From assembly GCA_014323675.1 (NCBI GenBank), contig JACONN010000001.1, positions 1 through 64,000 on the forward strand: a stretch of 64,000 nt of DNA, written 5' to 3'. This DNA comes from Hormoscilla sp. GM7CHS1pb (lineage in GTDB: Bacteria > Cyanobacteriota > Cyanobacteriia > Cyanobacteriales > Desertifilaceae). Under the pieces are notes generated by a model that saw only the letters and a list, made by a program, of their open reading frames with translations, was not told the DNA's origin and searched no databases. Position numbers and translations under genes: made by a program. Position 1 is the stretch's first letter; each line of letters begins with the position of its first letter. Below, piece by piece: positions 1 to 9,961 of this stretch.

Positions 1-191
1 ATTCTGTATCATCACTTATAGATCATCCCTGAGATATATGTCAAGTGTCATAAATAAGTAATCCGCCAGCAATTTTCGTCATCCCTGTGGGATAGGAGCC
101 CCTCACAGTTCTGGTCATCTCAGTGGGAGTTGCTGAGGGAGCCCCTCAGAGTCACCATCATTCTGCGTTAGTCTGCCGGTGGGAAAGCGGG

Positions 192-449
192 TTACCACTT
201 CAGAAACGCTGCCTCCACTCCCCGATCGCGCCTAATTTTCCCATCTTTTTCAAACCAGTCAATCACCTGCTGATGGGTGAGTTCTTCCATAGGAACCTCT
301 GTATCGGCAGCGATCTGCTTCAATAGTCTTAGAGATGAAATCGTCAATCTAGTCAAAAACTTCTCAGAACTAGAGAGTAAAGCTTTGTCTACATCTGCGG
401 ACTCTTCTGGGGTTAAAAATTGCGCTGATGGTTGTGGTCCTGCTTCCAT
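192..449 (-). CDS. Small hypothetical protein
   Basis: An 85-residue protein of unknown function, hydrophilic and probably cytoplasmic. It has no signal peptide or membrane segment; the middle (about residues 30-70) looks helical and includes EVPMEELTHQQVIDWFEKDG. Its start lies 5 bases after the stop of the Uma2 gene on the same strand, so the two are probably cotranscribed. I do not recognise a named family. Confidence 0.6.
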   Translation of the reverse strand: MEAGPQPSAQFLTPEESADVDKALLSSSEKFLTRLTISSLRLLKQIAADTEVPMEELTHQQVIDWFEKDGKIRRDRGVEAAFLKW

Positions 450-454
450 GAAAT

Positions 455-1075
455 TTATCCTACTGATATATTTAAAAATTCCCTCACTTCGCTGTTAGCC
501 CGCTCTTGAGGCAATTCTGACAGCAGAACAGAGGCGATCGCATCATCCCCCGCAAACACTGCTTCTTCATAAAGTCCATCCACCAGAGTCAATACTGTAA
601 TCTGCTTCTGGATCGGATCGACGATCCAATATTCGGCAATTCCTCGGGCTTCGTATTGCGATTGCTTGTAGCGATAATCTCTATCTGCATTTTCCTGTCC
701 GGGGCTAACTACCTCCACCGCCAACTGCGGCGGTGGCATATCGGGCATCACGATCGAACGACTTGCCCCTTCCAATGCTTGGGCTAATTCCTCTGTTATC
801 ACCGTAAAATCTGGGAGTCGCACTGACGTTCGCCTCCCACTCACCGCCACTTCTATCCCAATCCTCAACCGATAAAACGGAATGCCTAGTTGCAGAAAAT
901 AGGCAGACAAAAAAGAAGCAATACGTCTATTTAAGTCGCTCTCACTTGACATAAACAGTAATCTCCCATCCTCTAGCTCATAACGAGCATCTGTACCATC
1001 ATCATAGTTGAGGAAGTCCTCCAAGGACATGATTTCCGATGTTACCTCGTCCCTTATACTGACTGCATTCGTCAT
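455..1075 (-). CDS. Uma2 family (DUF820) putative endonuclease
   Basis: A 206-residue Uma2-type protein, from a restriction-endonuclease-like PD-(D/E)XK superfamily greatly expanded in cyanobacteria with no established role. Visible marks are RYELEDGRLLFM near residue 32 (the conserved E-hydrophobic-G), VRLPDFTVI near residue 105 (catalytic-type Asp), LAVEVVSPG near residue 137 (E before VSP) and IAEYWIVDP near residue 162. Length is normal. The start ATG at 1075 follows no strong ribosome site. It is the first of five Uma2 genes or relics in the window. Confidence 0.88.
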   Translation of the reverse strand: MTNAVSIRDEVTSEIMSLEDFLNYDDGTDARYELEDGRLLFMSSESDLNRRIASFLSAYFLQLGIPFYRLRIGIEVAVSGRRTSVRLPDFTVITEELAQALEGASRSIVMPDMPPPQLAVEVVSPGQENADRDYRYKQSQYEARGIAEYWIVDPIQKQITVLTLVDGLYEEAVFAGDDAIASVLLSELPQERANSEVREFLNISVG

Positions 1076-1236
1076 GCTATCATTCCTCCCATAACCAATG
1101 TTTTGCGATCTTTATCAATCATAACCTGCCTCCCCCTCGCGGCTGCGATCGCTACCTTCCTATTGCTTGGTAGCGAATATTTCTTGTGCTGCTTCCCTGT
1201 AATTTATACTACCGATACATTTACACTAGCCAAATC

Positions 1237-1946
1237 CTAAGCTGAGGAAGCTTGCTCTTCTAAGCGCGGGGAGATTAAATAACCGCACCTATGTTCTCCA
1301 TCAATAATCCACTGGGTGCGTTCCACCTGGCAATCTGGCAGTACAGTGGCAAACATTTCTAACTCGTGACCGCAGACGGTGGGAAAGGAGGAGGCCACGT
1401 CGGCAATGGCACAATTATGCTCTACCAAGATAAACCGGCTGCTAGGAGCATTTTCTGATTTTTCCGGAACGGTGCCATCTGTTTCCACAGGATGCCACTC
1501 TGCCATGTAGCCTTCCGCTTTTCTCAGTTCGACTAAAGTGGCCACCCGCTCCCGCAATGAACCGGCGCTCAGGCGATCGCGATAGACCTTCGCTTTCCGT
1601 TCCCATTGCTTGCGCAGGATCGAACTTACCTGGTCTTGTCCTACCGTCTCCGCCAGGGTATCCAGCAGGGATACCGCAAATTCGGCGTGGCTATTACCGA
1701 AGCGATCGCGTCCCTGGCGGCTGAGTTGATAGAGGTACTGGGGGCGTCCCATGGTATGACCGGTGCCTTTGCCGCCAGCCACTTGGTGGTCGATGGACCC
1801 AGCAGCCTGCAAATCCTTGAGGTGACGGCGGATCGCTTGGGGGCTAATCCCCAGATATTGGGCCATTTCCTGAGTCGTTGCTTGACCTTGCTTGAGTAAA
1901 TATTGTAGAATGTCTTGTTTGGTGGAGGTTGCTGGGTGGTTGTCAT
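1237..1946 (-). CDS. sufR: SufR, Fe-S cluster-sensing repressor of the suf genes (likely start-proximal frameshift)
   Basis: DeoR-type winged-helix repressor carrying an Fe-S cluster that represses sufBCDS and itself. The N-terminal HTH includes TTQEMAQYLGISPQAIRRHL, and the C-terminal half shows the full SufR cysteine pattern C-X12-C-X13-C-X14-C. The open frame runs back to an ATG at 2004, but that ATG lies inside a SufR operator and gives an atypical Cys-rich leader. An ATG at 1946 in another frame starts MTTTQQP, the usual SufR start; one base missing near 1922-1928 would join it to the TKQDILQ frame. I take 1946 as the true start. It faces ftrC and sufB. Confidence 0.9.
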
Positions 1947-1996
1947 CATCTTCACAAAGCTTTACGCCGGCGCACTGCAAAAAAACTTGACTTAAA

Positions 1997-2010
1997 CAAC
2001 ACATATGTTG
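1997..2010. promoter_or_regulatory. SufR operator 1 (CAAC-N6-GTTG)
   Basis: Perfect inverted repeat CAACACATATGTTG, matching the CAAC-N6-GTTG box known for cyanobacterial SufR. It lies about 50 bases upstream of my preferred sufR start and would mediate autorepression. It overlaps the longer-frame ATG at 2004, an argument against that start. Confidence 0.82.
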
Positions 2011-2037
2011 CTAAACTATCCTAAGATAGGAGTTAAG

Positions 2038-2051
2038 CAACAAATAGGTTG
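2038..2051. promoter_or_regulatory. SufR operator 2 (CAAC-N6-GTTG)
   Basis: Second copy of the box, CAACAAATAGGTTG, centre to centre 41 bases (about four helical turns) from the first and about 40 bases before ftrC. Two unequal sites in the divergent sufR-sufB region are known in Synechocystis; here ftrC lies between the operators and sufB. Confidence 0.82.
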
Positions 2052-2091
2052 TTTAACTCATTATACTCAGTTTCTTAGATAGGTCAGCTCC

Positions 2092-2451
2092 ATGAACACG
2101 GCAAACAGCACCAAACAAAGAACAGAGAAGAGCCTGGAAGCCATGCGGCACTTCTCGGAGACATACGCACAGCGAACCGGTACCTACTTCTGCTCGGATC
2201 TCAGCGTCACCGCTGTGGTGGTCGAAGGACTAGCGAAGCACAAGGATGAGTTGGGTGCGCCCCTCTGTCCTTGCCGTCACTACGAGGACAAACAGGCAGA
2301 AGCGGCAGCTGCCTACTGGAATTGCCCCTGCGTGCCCATGCGGGAACGTAAAGAATGCCACTGCATGCTATTCCTGACGCCAGACAATGACTTTGCTGGC
2401 GATACGCAAAGCATCACCGCCGAGGAAATTCGATCCTATACCAGTCATTGA
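2092..2451 (+). CDS. ftrC: Ferredoxin-thioredoxin reductase, catalytic (beta) chain
   Basis: 119-residue catalytic subunit of ferredoxin:thioredoxin reductase, which passes photosynthetic electrons from ferredoxin to thioredoxin through a 4Fe-4S cluster next to a redox disulfide. The signature is complete: CPC-X16-CPC-X8-CHC between about residues 59 and 92. Length is normal for the family. It is divergent from sufR and 146 bases upstream of sufB, so it probably falls under SufR control as an Fe-S protein gene; that regulation is inferred from the operators. Confidence 0.95.
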   Translation: MNTANSTKQRTEKSLEAMRHFSETYAQRTGTYFCSDLSVTAVVVEGLAKHKDELGAPLCPCRHYEDKQAEAAAAYWNCPCVPMRERKECHCMLFLTPDNDFAGDTQSITAEEIRSYTSH

Positions 2452-2597
2452 TGGCAGTCGGGGATTGCTTCGCTAGCGCAGCGCTACGCGCACTTCGTAA
2501 ACGCAACGCTGCGGGATTTAGCCAGTAACTGGCAGGCCCCGATTGTATCATAGTTTACCCCATTCCCACTCCCTGGCAATATTGAGAGAACACCAAG

Positions 2598-4037
2598 ATG
2601 GCTACCAGCGTTAAAACCTTAGTAAATCAACCCTACAAGTACGGCTTCGTCACTGATATTGAAACGGATACTATCCCTCGCGGTTTGAGTGAGGATGTGG
2701 TGCGCCTGATATCGGCTAAAAAAGAGGAACCGGAATTCATGTTGGAATTTCGCCTCAAAGCTTACCGCAAGTGGCTGACGATGACAGAACCTACTTGGCC
2801 CCATGTCACCTATCCCCCGATCGACTATCAGGACATTATCTATTATTCAGCGCCGAAACAGAAAAAGGAAAAGCTGAATTCTCTCGATGAAGTGGATCCC
2901 ACCCTGCTAGAAACCTTCGAGAAGCTGGGTATCCCTTTATCAGAACAAAAGCGTCTATCTAATGTTGCCGTAGATGCGGTCTTCGATAGCGTCTCGATCG
3001 CCACCACCTTCAGAGAGAAACTGGCGAAGGAGGGAGTAATCTTTTGCTCGATCTCGGAAGCGGTAAAGGAATATCCAGAATTGGTAGAAAAGTATTTGGG
3101 CAGCGTGGTGCCAGTGGGAGATAATTACTTTGCAGCTCTCAACTCAGCCGTGTTCAGCGATGGCTCCTTTGTATATATCCCCAAAAATACCAAATGCCCG
3201 ATGGAGTTGTCCACCTACTTCCGGATCAACAGCGGCGACGCGGGACAGTTCGAGCGTACTCTGATTATCGCAGAAGAAGGTAGTGAGGTCTCCTATCTAG
3301 AAGGCTGCACCGCCCCCATGTTCGACACCAACCAGTTGCACGCCGCAGTAGTAGAACTGGTCGCCCTGGATAATGCCGACATAAAATACTCCACAGTGCA
3401 AAACTGGTACGCTGGGGATGCCAACGGCAAGGGTGGGATATACAACTTTGTCACCAAGCGGGGATTGTGTAAAGGGGTGAATTCCAAGATTTCCTGGACC
3501 CAGGTAGAAACGGGTTCGGCGATCACCTGGAAATATCCCAGTTGTGTATTAGTGGGAGATAACTCCGTGGGCGAGTTTTACTCCGTGGCCCTGACCAATA
3601 ATAAGCAGCAAGCTGACACGGGCACCAAGATGGTGCATATCGGTAAAAACACTCGCAGCACGATTATTTCTAAGGGGATATCTGCTGGCAACTCCCAGAA
3701 TAGCTATCGAGGTTTGGTGAAAGTTGGTCCGAAGGCAAAGGGGGCACGTAACTATTCTCAGTGCGACTCGATGCTAATTGGCGATAACGCTGAGGCGAAC
3801 ACTTTTCCTTATATCCAGGTGCAAGAGAATACTGGTAAGGTAGAACATGAAGCTTCAACCTCCAAGATTGGAGAAGACCAACTGTTCTATTTCGCCCAGC
3901 GGGGCATTTCGGCAGAAGACGCTATTTCGATGATGATTAGTGGTTTCTGTAAGGATGTTTTCAATCAGTTGCCCATGGAATTTGCTGTGGAAGCTGACCG
4001 GTTGTTGAGCCTGAAGTTAGAAGGTTCGGTTGGGTAA
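2598..4037 (+). CDS. sufB: SufB, Fe-S cluster scaffold subunit
   Basis: 479-residue SufB of the SufBC2D complex, which assembles Fe-S clusters on a beta-helical scaffold in the cytoplasm. Recognisable stretches are [33 protein letters not shown] and the conserved C-terminal LEGSVG. The ATG at 2598 is preceded by a weak GAGAGAAC. sufC, sufD and sufS would be expected immediately downstream, but a 394-base gap and an unrelated LRR gene follow. The gene itself looks intact and full length. Confidence 0.96.
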   Translation: MATSVKTLVNQPYKYGFVTDIETDTIPRGLSEDVVRLISAKKEEPEFMLEFRLKAYRKWLTMTEPTWPHVTYPPIDYQDIIYYSAPKQKKEKLNSLDEVDPTLLETFEKLGIPLSEQKRLSNVAVDAVFDSVSIATTFREKLAKEGVIFCSISEAVKEYPELVEKYLGSVVPVGDNYFAALNSAVFSDGSFVYIPKNTKCPMELSTYFRINSGDAGQFERTLIIAEEGSEVSYLEGCTAPMFDTNQLHAAVVELVALDNADIKYSTVQNWYAGDANGKGGIYNFVTKRGLCKGVNSKISWTQVETGSAITWKYPSCVLVGDNSVGEFYSVALTNNKQQADTGTKMVHIGKNTRSTIISKGISAGNSQNSYRGLVKVGPKAKGARNYSQCDSMLIGDNAEANTFPYIQVQENTGKVEHEASTSKIGEDQLFYFAQRGISAEDAISMMISGFCKDVFNQLPMEFAVEADRLLSLKLEGSVG

Positions 4038-4431
4038 ACTATCAATCTGGTTTAATCTGGTGCCTCGCCGCCCCATCACGCAGCGTGGCGCAGCCGAACC
4101 CGTTCCCAGGCGGAGCCGTGGGAACGGGTATGGCTACAAGAACAATACAGGGCTTTGACAGGGCGATCCCCTCCCCGCCCGCCCAGATCCCCTCCCCGCC
4201 CGATCCTCTCCCCGCCCCCCTTTCTTTAGGAACCGGCAACGCCACCGGCAGATGATAGAAGAGAAGCAGCTGTACGAAACATAACAAAAACATTTTTTTC
4301 CCGAGCCGAAACTATTGATATACATGGGTTTCAGCATTTTCATCTCTAAGAAAAAAATTTCTCAAAACCCTTGACGAAACTCAACCGGGTTGGCTAGGCT
4401 GTATTCAGTTCCAAAAGACGAGGAAAAGCCT
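4038..4431. repeat. Gene-free interval after sufB with dispersed repeats
   Basis: No convincing gene. It holds a copy of the dispersed palindromic element (4098-4127, a cccaggcggagccgtggga-type hairpin) and a low-complexity block at 4165-4220 in which a roughly 16-base unit near gatcccctccccgccc recurs three times. The short minus-strand frames here follow the repeats. No sign of sufC, sufD or sufS was seen. Confidence 0.6.
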
Positions 4432-6087
4432 ATGACGGCTATCAATGCCACCGACTATTTAGGCATAAGGGCCCTGTACAATCAGACCGGCGGACAAACT
4501 TGGTTAAACAAGCAAAACTGGAACGTCGCCAGCGACACCCCCCCCGATGCTGATGTCGTTGCCACCTGGCATGGGATTACGGTTGAGGATTCGCGAGTAA
4601 CGGAAATCAAACTCGACGACAACAACCTGGTCGGCAACATCCCCCCTGAGCTGGGTGGACTTGACCAATTACGAAATCTCAGCTTAACCAACAACTCCCT
4701 CACCGGTACTATACCGTCTGAGCTGGGTGAGCTGAGTAATTTAACGAAACTCCGGCTGCACAACAACGAGATCACCGGCACAATCCCGACCGAGTTGGGT
4801 GAGCTCGCCAACCTGCAGATCCTCGGGTTGTCTGCGAACGCCCTAACCGGGACCATCCCCCCTGAGTTGGGCAATCTAACCAGTTTACAAAACCTGTACC
4901 TGTGGCAGAATGAGCTCACCGGCGCAATCCCGCCGGAGCTCGGCAACCTCACCGGTTTGCGGAACCTCTGGCTCCAAGGTAACCACCTAACCGGCGATCT
5001 ACCCGCAAGTGTCGAAGCTTTATCGGCAACCAAACGGTTGGAGAATCCACCCTATGTTGGAGTTCCGATCGAGGACGTGGATACTGTCGTAGAATACGAC
5101 AGGAACTCCACTCGCAATCACAACCTCAGCATAGATATCAGCGGGAACTTTGGCGATATCAACGATAATATTGCCAGCTACAGCGTCAGCGGTTTGCCAG
5201 ACTGGTTAACCATTGACTCCATTACTGGGGTGATTAGTGGCACGCCTGATTGGGATACTGCTGCTAATGTTGCTGCTGATCCTGATGATAGCAATTCTCT
5301 TGTAACCGTAACTGCATCAGATGATGCGGGAGGCTCCGTAACGGACAAGTTTAATATCTCGGTGTCCTTTTTCCGTTCTGGGTATTACTACATCAACGCC
5401 AGCGATTATGGAGTCCTGAAGCATCTCAATGGTCCCGGTAATCGCTATTGGAATCTCAGCACCGACCGCGAGCACATGCCCGTCAGTGATGTGCGTCATG
5501 GTTCCGTTCCCCTTGCTATAAAGGTTAACGGGTTGGATGGGGTGACAGCCGAGAAATCCCGAGTGACGGAACTCACAGCCGGGGTGAGCCGTGCGCTCCC
5601 TTCTGAGTTAAGCAAGCTGACCGGTTTGCAGAGACTAGATCTGGACCGCAAAAACCTGAGCGGCACCATTCCCCCTGAATTAGGGGACCTAGACAACTTG
5701 ACACACCTGTGGTTGGACCACAATTCCCTAACAGGTAACATTCCCCCTGAATTGGGGAACCTACGTAATTTAACGTGGTTGAAACTGAACAAGAACTCCT
5801 TGAGTGGTTCGATTCCCCCTGAATTGGGGAACCTGAGCAACCTGCAGGAATTATGGGCGGGGAGCAATTCCCTGAGTGGCAGCATCCCATGGGAATTGGG
5901 GAACGCCACCGAGCTGCAAAACATTTACCTGGACCATAACAATCTAACGGGGACAATACCCGACTCGCTAGGGAACCTCAGCAACCTAACAAAACTGTGG
6001 TTGCAAAACAATTCTCTGGAAGGTCCAGTACCAACTGAGTTGAACGGTATAAATGACCTCAACGTCCAAGGAAATCCTCTCATATAA
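4432..6087 (+). CDS. Leucine-rich repeat protein with central Ig/cadherin-like domain
   Basis: About 551-residue repeat protein. I chose the ATG at 4432 (MTAINATD) because AGGA lies 9 bases upstream; the frame also opens at TTG 4390. Two blocks of plant-type leucine-rich repeats with the unit L-GTIPPELGNL-NL flank a central region (about residues 205-310) with GLPDWLTID and GVISGTP, typical of cadherin/dystroglycan-like Ig folds. No Sec signal or membrane anchor is seen, so it is either cytoplasmic or exported without an N-terminal signal. Binding to proteins or glycans is inferred from family. The next gene is another repeat protein on the same strand. Confidence 0.82.
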   Translation: MTAINATDYLGIRALYNQTGGQTWLNKQNWNVASDTPPDADVVATWHGITVEDSRVTEIKLDDNNLVGNIPPELGGLDQLRNLSLTNNSLTGTIPSELGELSNLTKLRLHNNEITGTIPTELGELANLQILGLSANALTGTIPPELGNLTSLQNLYLWQNELTGAIPPELGNLTGLRNLWLQGNHLTGDLPASVEALSATKRLENPPYVGVPIEDVDTVVEYDRNSTRNHNLSIDISGNFGDINDNIASYSVSGLPDWLTIDSITGVISGTPDWDTAANVAADPDDSNSLVTVTASDDAGGSVTDKFNISVSFFRSGYYYINASDYGVLKHLNGPGNRYWNLSTDREHMPVSDVRHGSVPLAIKVNGLDGVTAEKSRVTELTAGVSRALPSELSKLTGLQRLDLDRKNLSGTIPPELGDLDNLTHLWLDHNSLTGNIPPELGNLRNLTWLKLNKNSLSGSIPPELGNLSNLQELWAGSNSLSGSIPWELGNATELQNIYLDHNNLTGTIPDSLGNLSNLTKLWLQNNSLEGPVPTELNGINDLNVQGNPLI

Positions 6088-6168
6088 TCCGGATAAAGCG
6101 GAAAGCGAGGGAGGATAGTAACAGGTTGGGGGGGTGGGGATTGGGAGAGGTAGAAGAGTTCACCAAAG

Positions 6169-8443
6169 ATGAGGTTCAAAAAGATGGAATCAACAGTAAT
6201 GGATCAGGTTGCCTTCCAGATCAGCAGTAGCAGTGGGGGGGCGGAAGACAAGGACATAGCCATCGACCGCAATGGTGATGTCTGGATTACAGGAGAGTTC
6301 GGGGGCAGCATCGACCTCGACGGCGACGGAGAAGATGATTTGATCAGTAATGGCTCTTTCGATAGCTATGTAGTCAAGTTCGACTCTGAAGGGAAGTTGG
6401 TTCGGGCCTATGATTTCGGCAATACTGAGATTTTACTCCCAGACAAGGGCATAGGCATAGCCACCGACAGCAATGATAATGCGTGGGTGTTAGGAGGGTT
6501 CCATGGCAGCATCGACATCGACGGAGACGGAAAAGATGATTTGACCAGTTCAGATCGTGATGGTCACTATTTAGCCAAGTTCAACTCGGAGGGAGACTTT
6601 GTTCAGGCCTTAGAGATCCACGGACGTTATACTGATCACACTGAATCGGGCAAGAGCATAGCCATCGACAGCAAAGATAATGTGTGGACTAAAGGAAGTT
6701 TCTGGCGCCACCTCGACATCGACGGAGACGGAGAAGATGATTTGACCAATAATGGCGGCGGTCGAGATAGCTATTTCGCCAAGTTCGACTCAGAGGGGGA
6801 TTTGGTCAACGTCTTCCAGATCGGCGGTAGCGGTGATGACGTTGGTCATGGCATAGCCATCGACAAGGATGATCATGTGTGGACTACAGGCTCTTTCTCC
6901 GGCAGCATCGACATCGACGAAGACGGAAAAGATGATTTGATCAGTAATAATGGCTCAGATGATGGCTATGTAGCCAAGTTCGACTCGGAGGGGGAATTGC
7001 TCTTTGCCAAAAATCGGCGGTAGCGATCAGGACTACAGCCTTGACATAGCCACCGACAGCAAGGGTGATGTGTGGGTGTTAGGACAGTTTCAGGGCAACA
7101 TCGACATCGACGGAGACGGCACCAATGATTTGACCGATGGCTCAAAAGAGTATCCTTTTCCCATTGATGAATATGTAGCCAAGTTCTCGAGCAATGGTGA
7201 TTTCGTCAAGGCCTTAAAGATCGGTGAGCATGGCGAAGCCGACCATACCGAAGCCATAGCCATCGATAGCAATGATCATCTGTGGGTTACAGGACAGTTC
7301 CGGGGCAGCATCGACCTCGACGGAGACGGCAACAATGATTTGACTAGCGATAGCTCTTTCTTCGATAGTTATGTAGCCCAGTTCGACTCTTCGGGAAATT
7401 TGGTTCAGGCCTTAAAGATCGGCGGTAGCGATGGTGCCGTTGGCGTTGACATAGCCGCCGACAGCAATGGTAATGTGTGGACTACAGGAGCTTTCAAGGG
7501 CAGCATCGACATCAACGGCGATGGCAGCAATGATTTGACCAGTAATGGCCCTAGTTTCAGTAAAGGCGTTAATGCTATCTATGTAGTTCAAGTTGAGAAG
7601 GCAACTACAGAAGAAGTCACTCAACTGAAAGTCACTCCTTCTGAATCGACCAAAGCAGTAGAACCAAACACAAGTGTCAGCTTTGATGTCAACTACTCTA
7701 CTGAACCTGCGGAAACTCCCACCACAGGAATAGTCTTTCAAATGCATTGGGACAGTTCTCAAGTAGCATTTGATCCAGTCACTGGTCTGACCGAGCATTT
7801 TCCTTTGGGCGCACAACCTATAAGTGCAGTCTTGGACGATCCGATTACCAACGGGGGTTTGGACGGCGACCCCAGCACAGACAAATACATCCTGCAAGCT
7901 TGGGTAGATGCTAACGGAAATTGGCCCAACAATCCTAATCCTACCCTTTACACAGCCAACTTCACAGCGCTACCAGGGTTTTCAGGGACGCAGATCAACT
8001 TTGGTGCCAACTCAGATGACCTGCCTGCGAATAGCAACTTTGTCCCCAGTTCCATTGCATTAACCTCCCCCGCTCCATCACCTGCTCCATCACCTGCACT
8101 GGACATTGATGGGAATGGAGTTATAGATGCATTAACTGACGGCCTTGTGGCCATACGTTATCTCTTCGGGTTCAGGGGAGAGACTTTGACTGAAGGTGTT
8201 GTAGGTGAAGGTGCCACTCGCGATACATCAGAAATTGTTACCTACTTGGACGAAATGGGGGACACTATGTTAGATGTAGATGGCAATGGCACGGCAGGGG
8301 CGTTAACTGATGGCATTTTATTCATGCGCCATGCTCTCGGGTTCTCTGATCAGGATTTGATCTCGGGTGCAGTAAGCGAGGATGCCACTCGTACTACGGC
8401 TTCGGCAATTAATGAGCACCTGCAATCTTTCGGCATGATGTAA
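6169..8443 (+). CDS. Propeller-type repeat protein with cohesin-like and dockerin-like C-terminus (frameshift at 7009-7013)
   Basis: Read as one gene of about 757 residues. Some ten repeats of about 60 residues carry GDVWITG-like and DIDGDGEDDL motifs; the DxDxDG loops resemble calcium sites, as in SBBP/propeller repeats. The frame stops at 7023 and resumes at 7004 through five A residues (7009-7013); removing one A restores LLFAKIGGSDQD across the join. After the repeats comes a cohesin-like region (about 485-630), a PSPAPSPAPSPA linker and a tandem dockerin-like unit (LDIDGNGVIDALTDG, LDVDGNGTAGALTDG). No Sec signal is seen. A calcium-dependent surface or secreted role is inferred. Confidence 0.75.
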
Positions 8444-8572
8444 GGCCTTATTCCTCTCCTTCCCGGGCTCCGCCTGGGAGGGCGCGGTTGGGGAGGGGGG
8501 GGAACATGCCAGTCAAATTGCTTATTATGTTGCGCTGGGCTCTCGATTGCGATCGAGGGGTTGCACTCATTG

Positions 8573-8671
8573 CTACAAGAGTTCACCACGGTGCAAAATC
8601 GATGCCTGACGGAACAGGGATTTTGTCAGCGTTACGGGGTGCGTCGCTTGTCCCTGTTTGGGTCGGTGTAA
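8573..8671 (+). pseudogene. Relic of an MNT nucleotidyltransferase N-terminus
   Basis: A 32-codon open stretch reads LQEFTTVQNRCLTEQ... and ends RYGVRRLSLFGSV before TAA. The last part matches the conserved run to the GS of the GS-X10-DXD active site of minimal nucleotidyltransferases, but stops there. It lies 12 bases before an intact gene of the same family, so it is probably the stump of an older, related module. Confidence 0.55.
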
Positions 8672-8683
8672 GGAGTTGGTAGG

Positions 8684-8974
8684 ATGAGAAGGGCTGAGTT
8701 ATTAGAGTTGTTGCGGGAATATCGCCTCAAGTTACAGCAATACGGGGTAAAGTCTCTGGCGGTGTTTGGTTCTGTGGCCCGAGATGAGGCCACGCCTACT
8801 TCTGACGTCGATTTGCTGGTGGAGTTTGATGGGGTGGTAACGTTCGATCGCTATATGGATTTGAAATTTCTACTGGAAGATGGTTTGGGGCGATCGGTGG
8901 ATTTGGTCAGTGCTAAGATGCTAAAGCCTCAAATCAGAGAAACCGTGCTTCAGGAGGCGATCGATGTCTCGTAG
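8684..8974 (+). CDS. mntA: MntA-like minimal nucleotidyltransferase antitoxin
   Basis: 96-residue minimal nucleotidyltransferase. The active site GS-X10-DXD is present ([17 protein letters not shown]). In the MntA/HepT type VII toxin-antitoxin systems this enzyme adenylylates and silences the HEPN ribonuclease. Its last codons overlap the start of the HEPN gene by 11 bases, the usual arrangement for translational coupling. Confidence 0.9.
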   Translation: MRRAELLELLREYRLKLQQYGVKSLAVFGSVARDEATPTSDVDLLVEFDGVVTFDRYMDLKFLLEDGLGRSVDLVSAKMLKPQIRETVLQEAIDVS

Positions 8975-9332
8975 TTTACGCCTGTATTTTGAAGATCTTC
9001 TCATCGCCGGTGAAAAGGTGATGCGCTATACGGACGGGATGGAATTTGCCGAATTTTTGGCAGACGATCGCACGTTTGATGCGGTGGTGCGGAATTTACC
9101 GATTATTGGAGAGGCGGTTAAACAAATTCCATTAGAAATGCGAGAACGCTATTCACAGGTAGAATGGCGCAAAATTGCGGGATTACGGGATGTGTTGGCA
9201 CATGCTTATTTTAGTTTGGAGGATGAGACAATCTGGGATGCAGTGCAAACTAAGGTGCCAAAGTTACTTGATGAGGTCAGAGGAATTATTAATCGAGAGT
9301 TTGATGGAGTTGATAGTGGTAATTCCGAGTAA
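8964..9332 (+). CDS. hepT: HepT-like HEPN ribonuclease toxin (DUF86)
   Basis: 122-residue DUF86/HEPN toxin with the RNase motif R-X4-H-X-Y visible as RDVLAHAY near residue 75. HEPN toxins cleave RNA and are neutralised by nucleotidyltransferase-mediated AMPylation at the motif tyrosine. It overlaps mntA upstream. Immediately downstream is a type I restriction specificity-subunit stump. Confidence 0.9.
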   Translation: MSRSLRLYFEDLLIAGEKVMRYTDGMEFAEFLADDRTFDAVVRNLPIIGEAVKQIPLEMRERYSQVEWRKIAGLRDVLAHAYFSLEDETIWDAVQTKVPKLLDEVRGIINREFDGVDSGNSE

Positions 9333-9350
9333 TTTTGAGGAGTTTGTGAG

Positions 9351-9452
9351 ATGAAGTGGGAAGAAACAACTTTAGGCGAGTTTGTTACTCCACGTCGAGG
9401 ATATGATTTGCCAGACCATCAAAGAAAACCAGGCGATATTCCTATTAGATGA
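9351..9452 (+). pseudogene. Truncated HsdS (type I restriction specificity) start
   Basis: A 33-codon frame starts MKWEETTLGEFVTPRRGYDL and ends KPGDIPIR before a stop. This is the typical opening of the first target-recognition domain of an HsdS subunit. The rest of the gene and any hsdM or hsdR are absent. It follows hepT by 18 bases. Confidence 0.6.
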
Positions 9453-9474
9453 GAAGATATCGGCGTAAGGAAAG

Positions 9475-9669
9475 TACATTCGCATCAAGCTGGTGGATAA
9501 GGTTAAGGAGAATACGGGCTATACGGATCTGGAAACCATTTTTGGATGGGAAATTGCCCACCGTAGCGACAAGCACCGCAAACGCCGTAAGATCGAGCAG
9601 TTCATTATTGATGAAATTACCTTTGTCATTTCGGGTATAATTGCCTATTCTAATGCTGTCCTTTTCTAG
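9475..9669 (+). pseudogene. Orphan coding remnant, unrecognised
   Basis: An open 64-codon stretch without a start codon, containing LVDKVKENTGYTDLETIFGW and KRRKIEQFIIDEITFVISG. It reads like the C-terminal end of a larger protein, but I do not recognise the family. Together with the adjacent HsdS stump it suggests deletion of a once larger locus. Confidence 0.35.
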
Positions 9670-9961
9670 CAGGGGCCTATCTTTAACAAAAAACTACACC
9701 GTTGAGACCGATCGATCCTCACCTCCCTCCACAAGGATGCACGGGTCATAGTTAATGCCAAACTTAAGGGAAAGCTTTAGCCCGAAATCAATCACTTTGC
9801 TGTTATTAAGCTATTTAATTCTAGTGTAAACCAGACCCATATCCTCTAGTATAATAGCATTACCAGGCAAAACCTGGTAACGAGTAACCCAGAGAATGTG
9901 AAATACTGTAAACTATCCGCAGAACCTCTAGCAGATCGCAATTATCAATTCCCCAAAAAGC

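Noticed and set aside
4042..4343. Minus-strand frames after sufB
   Set aside because: Composed of gatcccctccccgccc-type repeats; no family resemblance.
4482..5033. 183-residue minus-strand frame antisense to the LRR gene
   Set aside because: Shadow of repetitive LRR codons; the same holds for 5496-5924 and 5573-5956.
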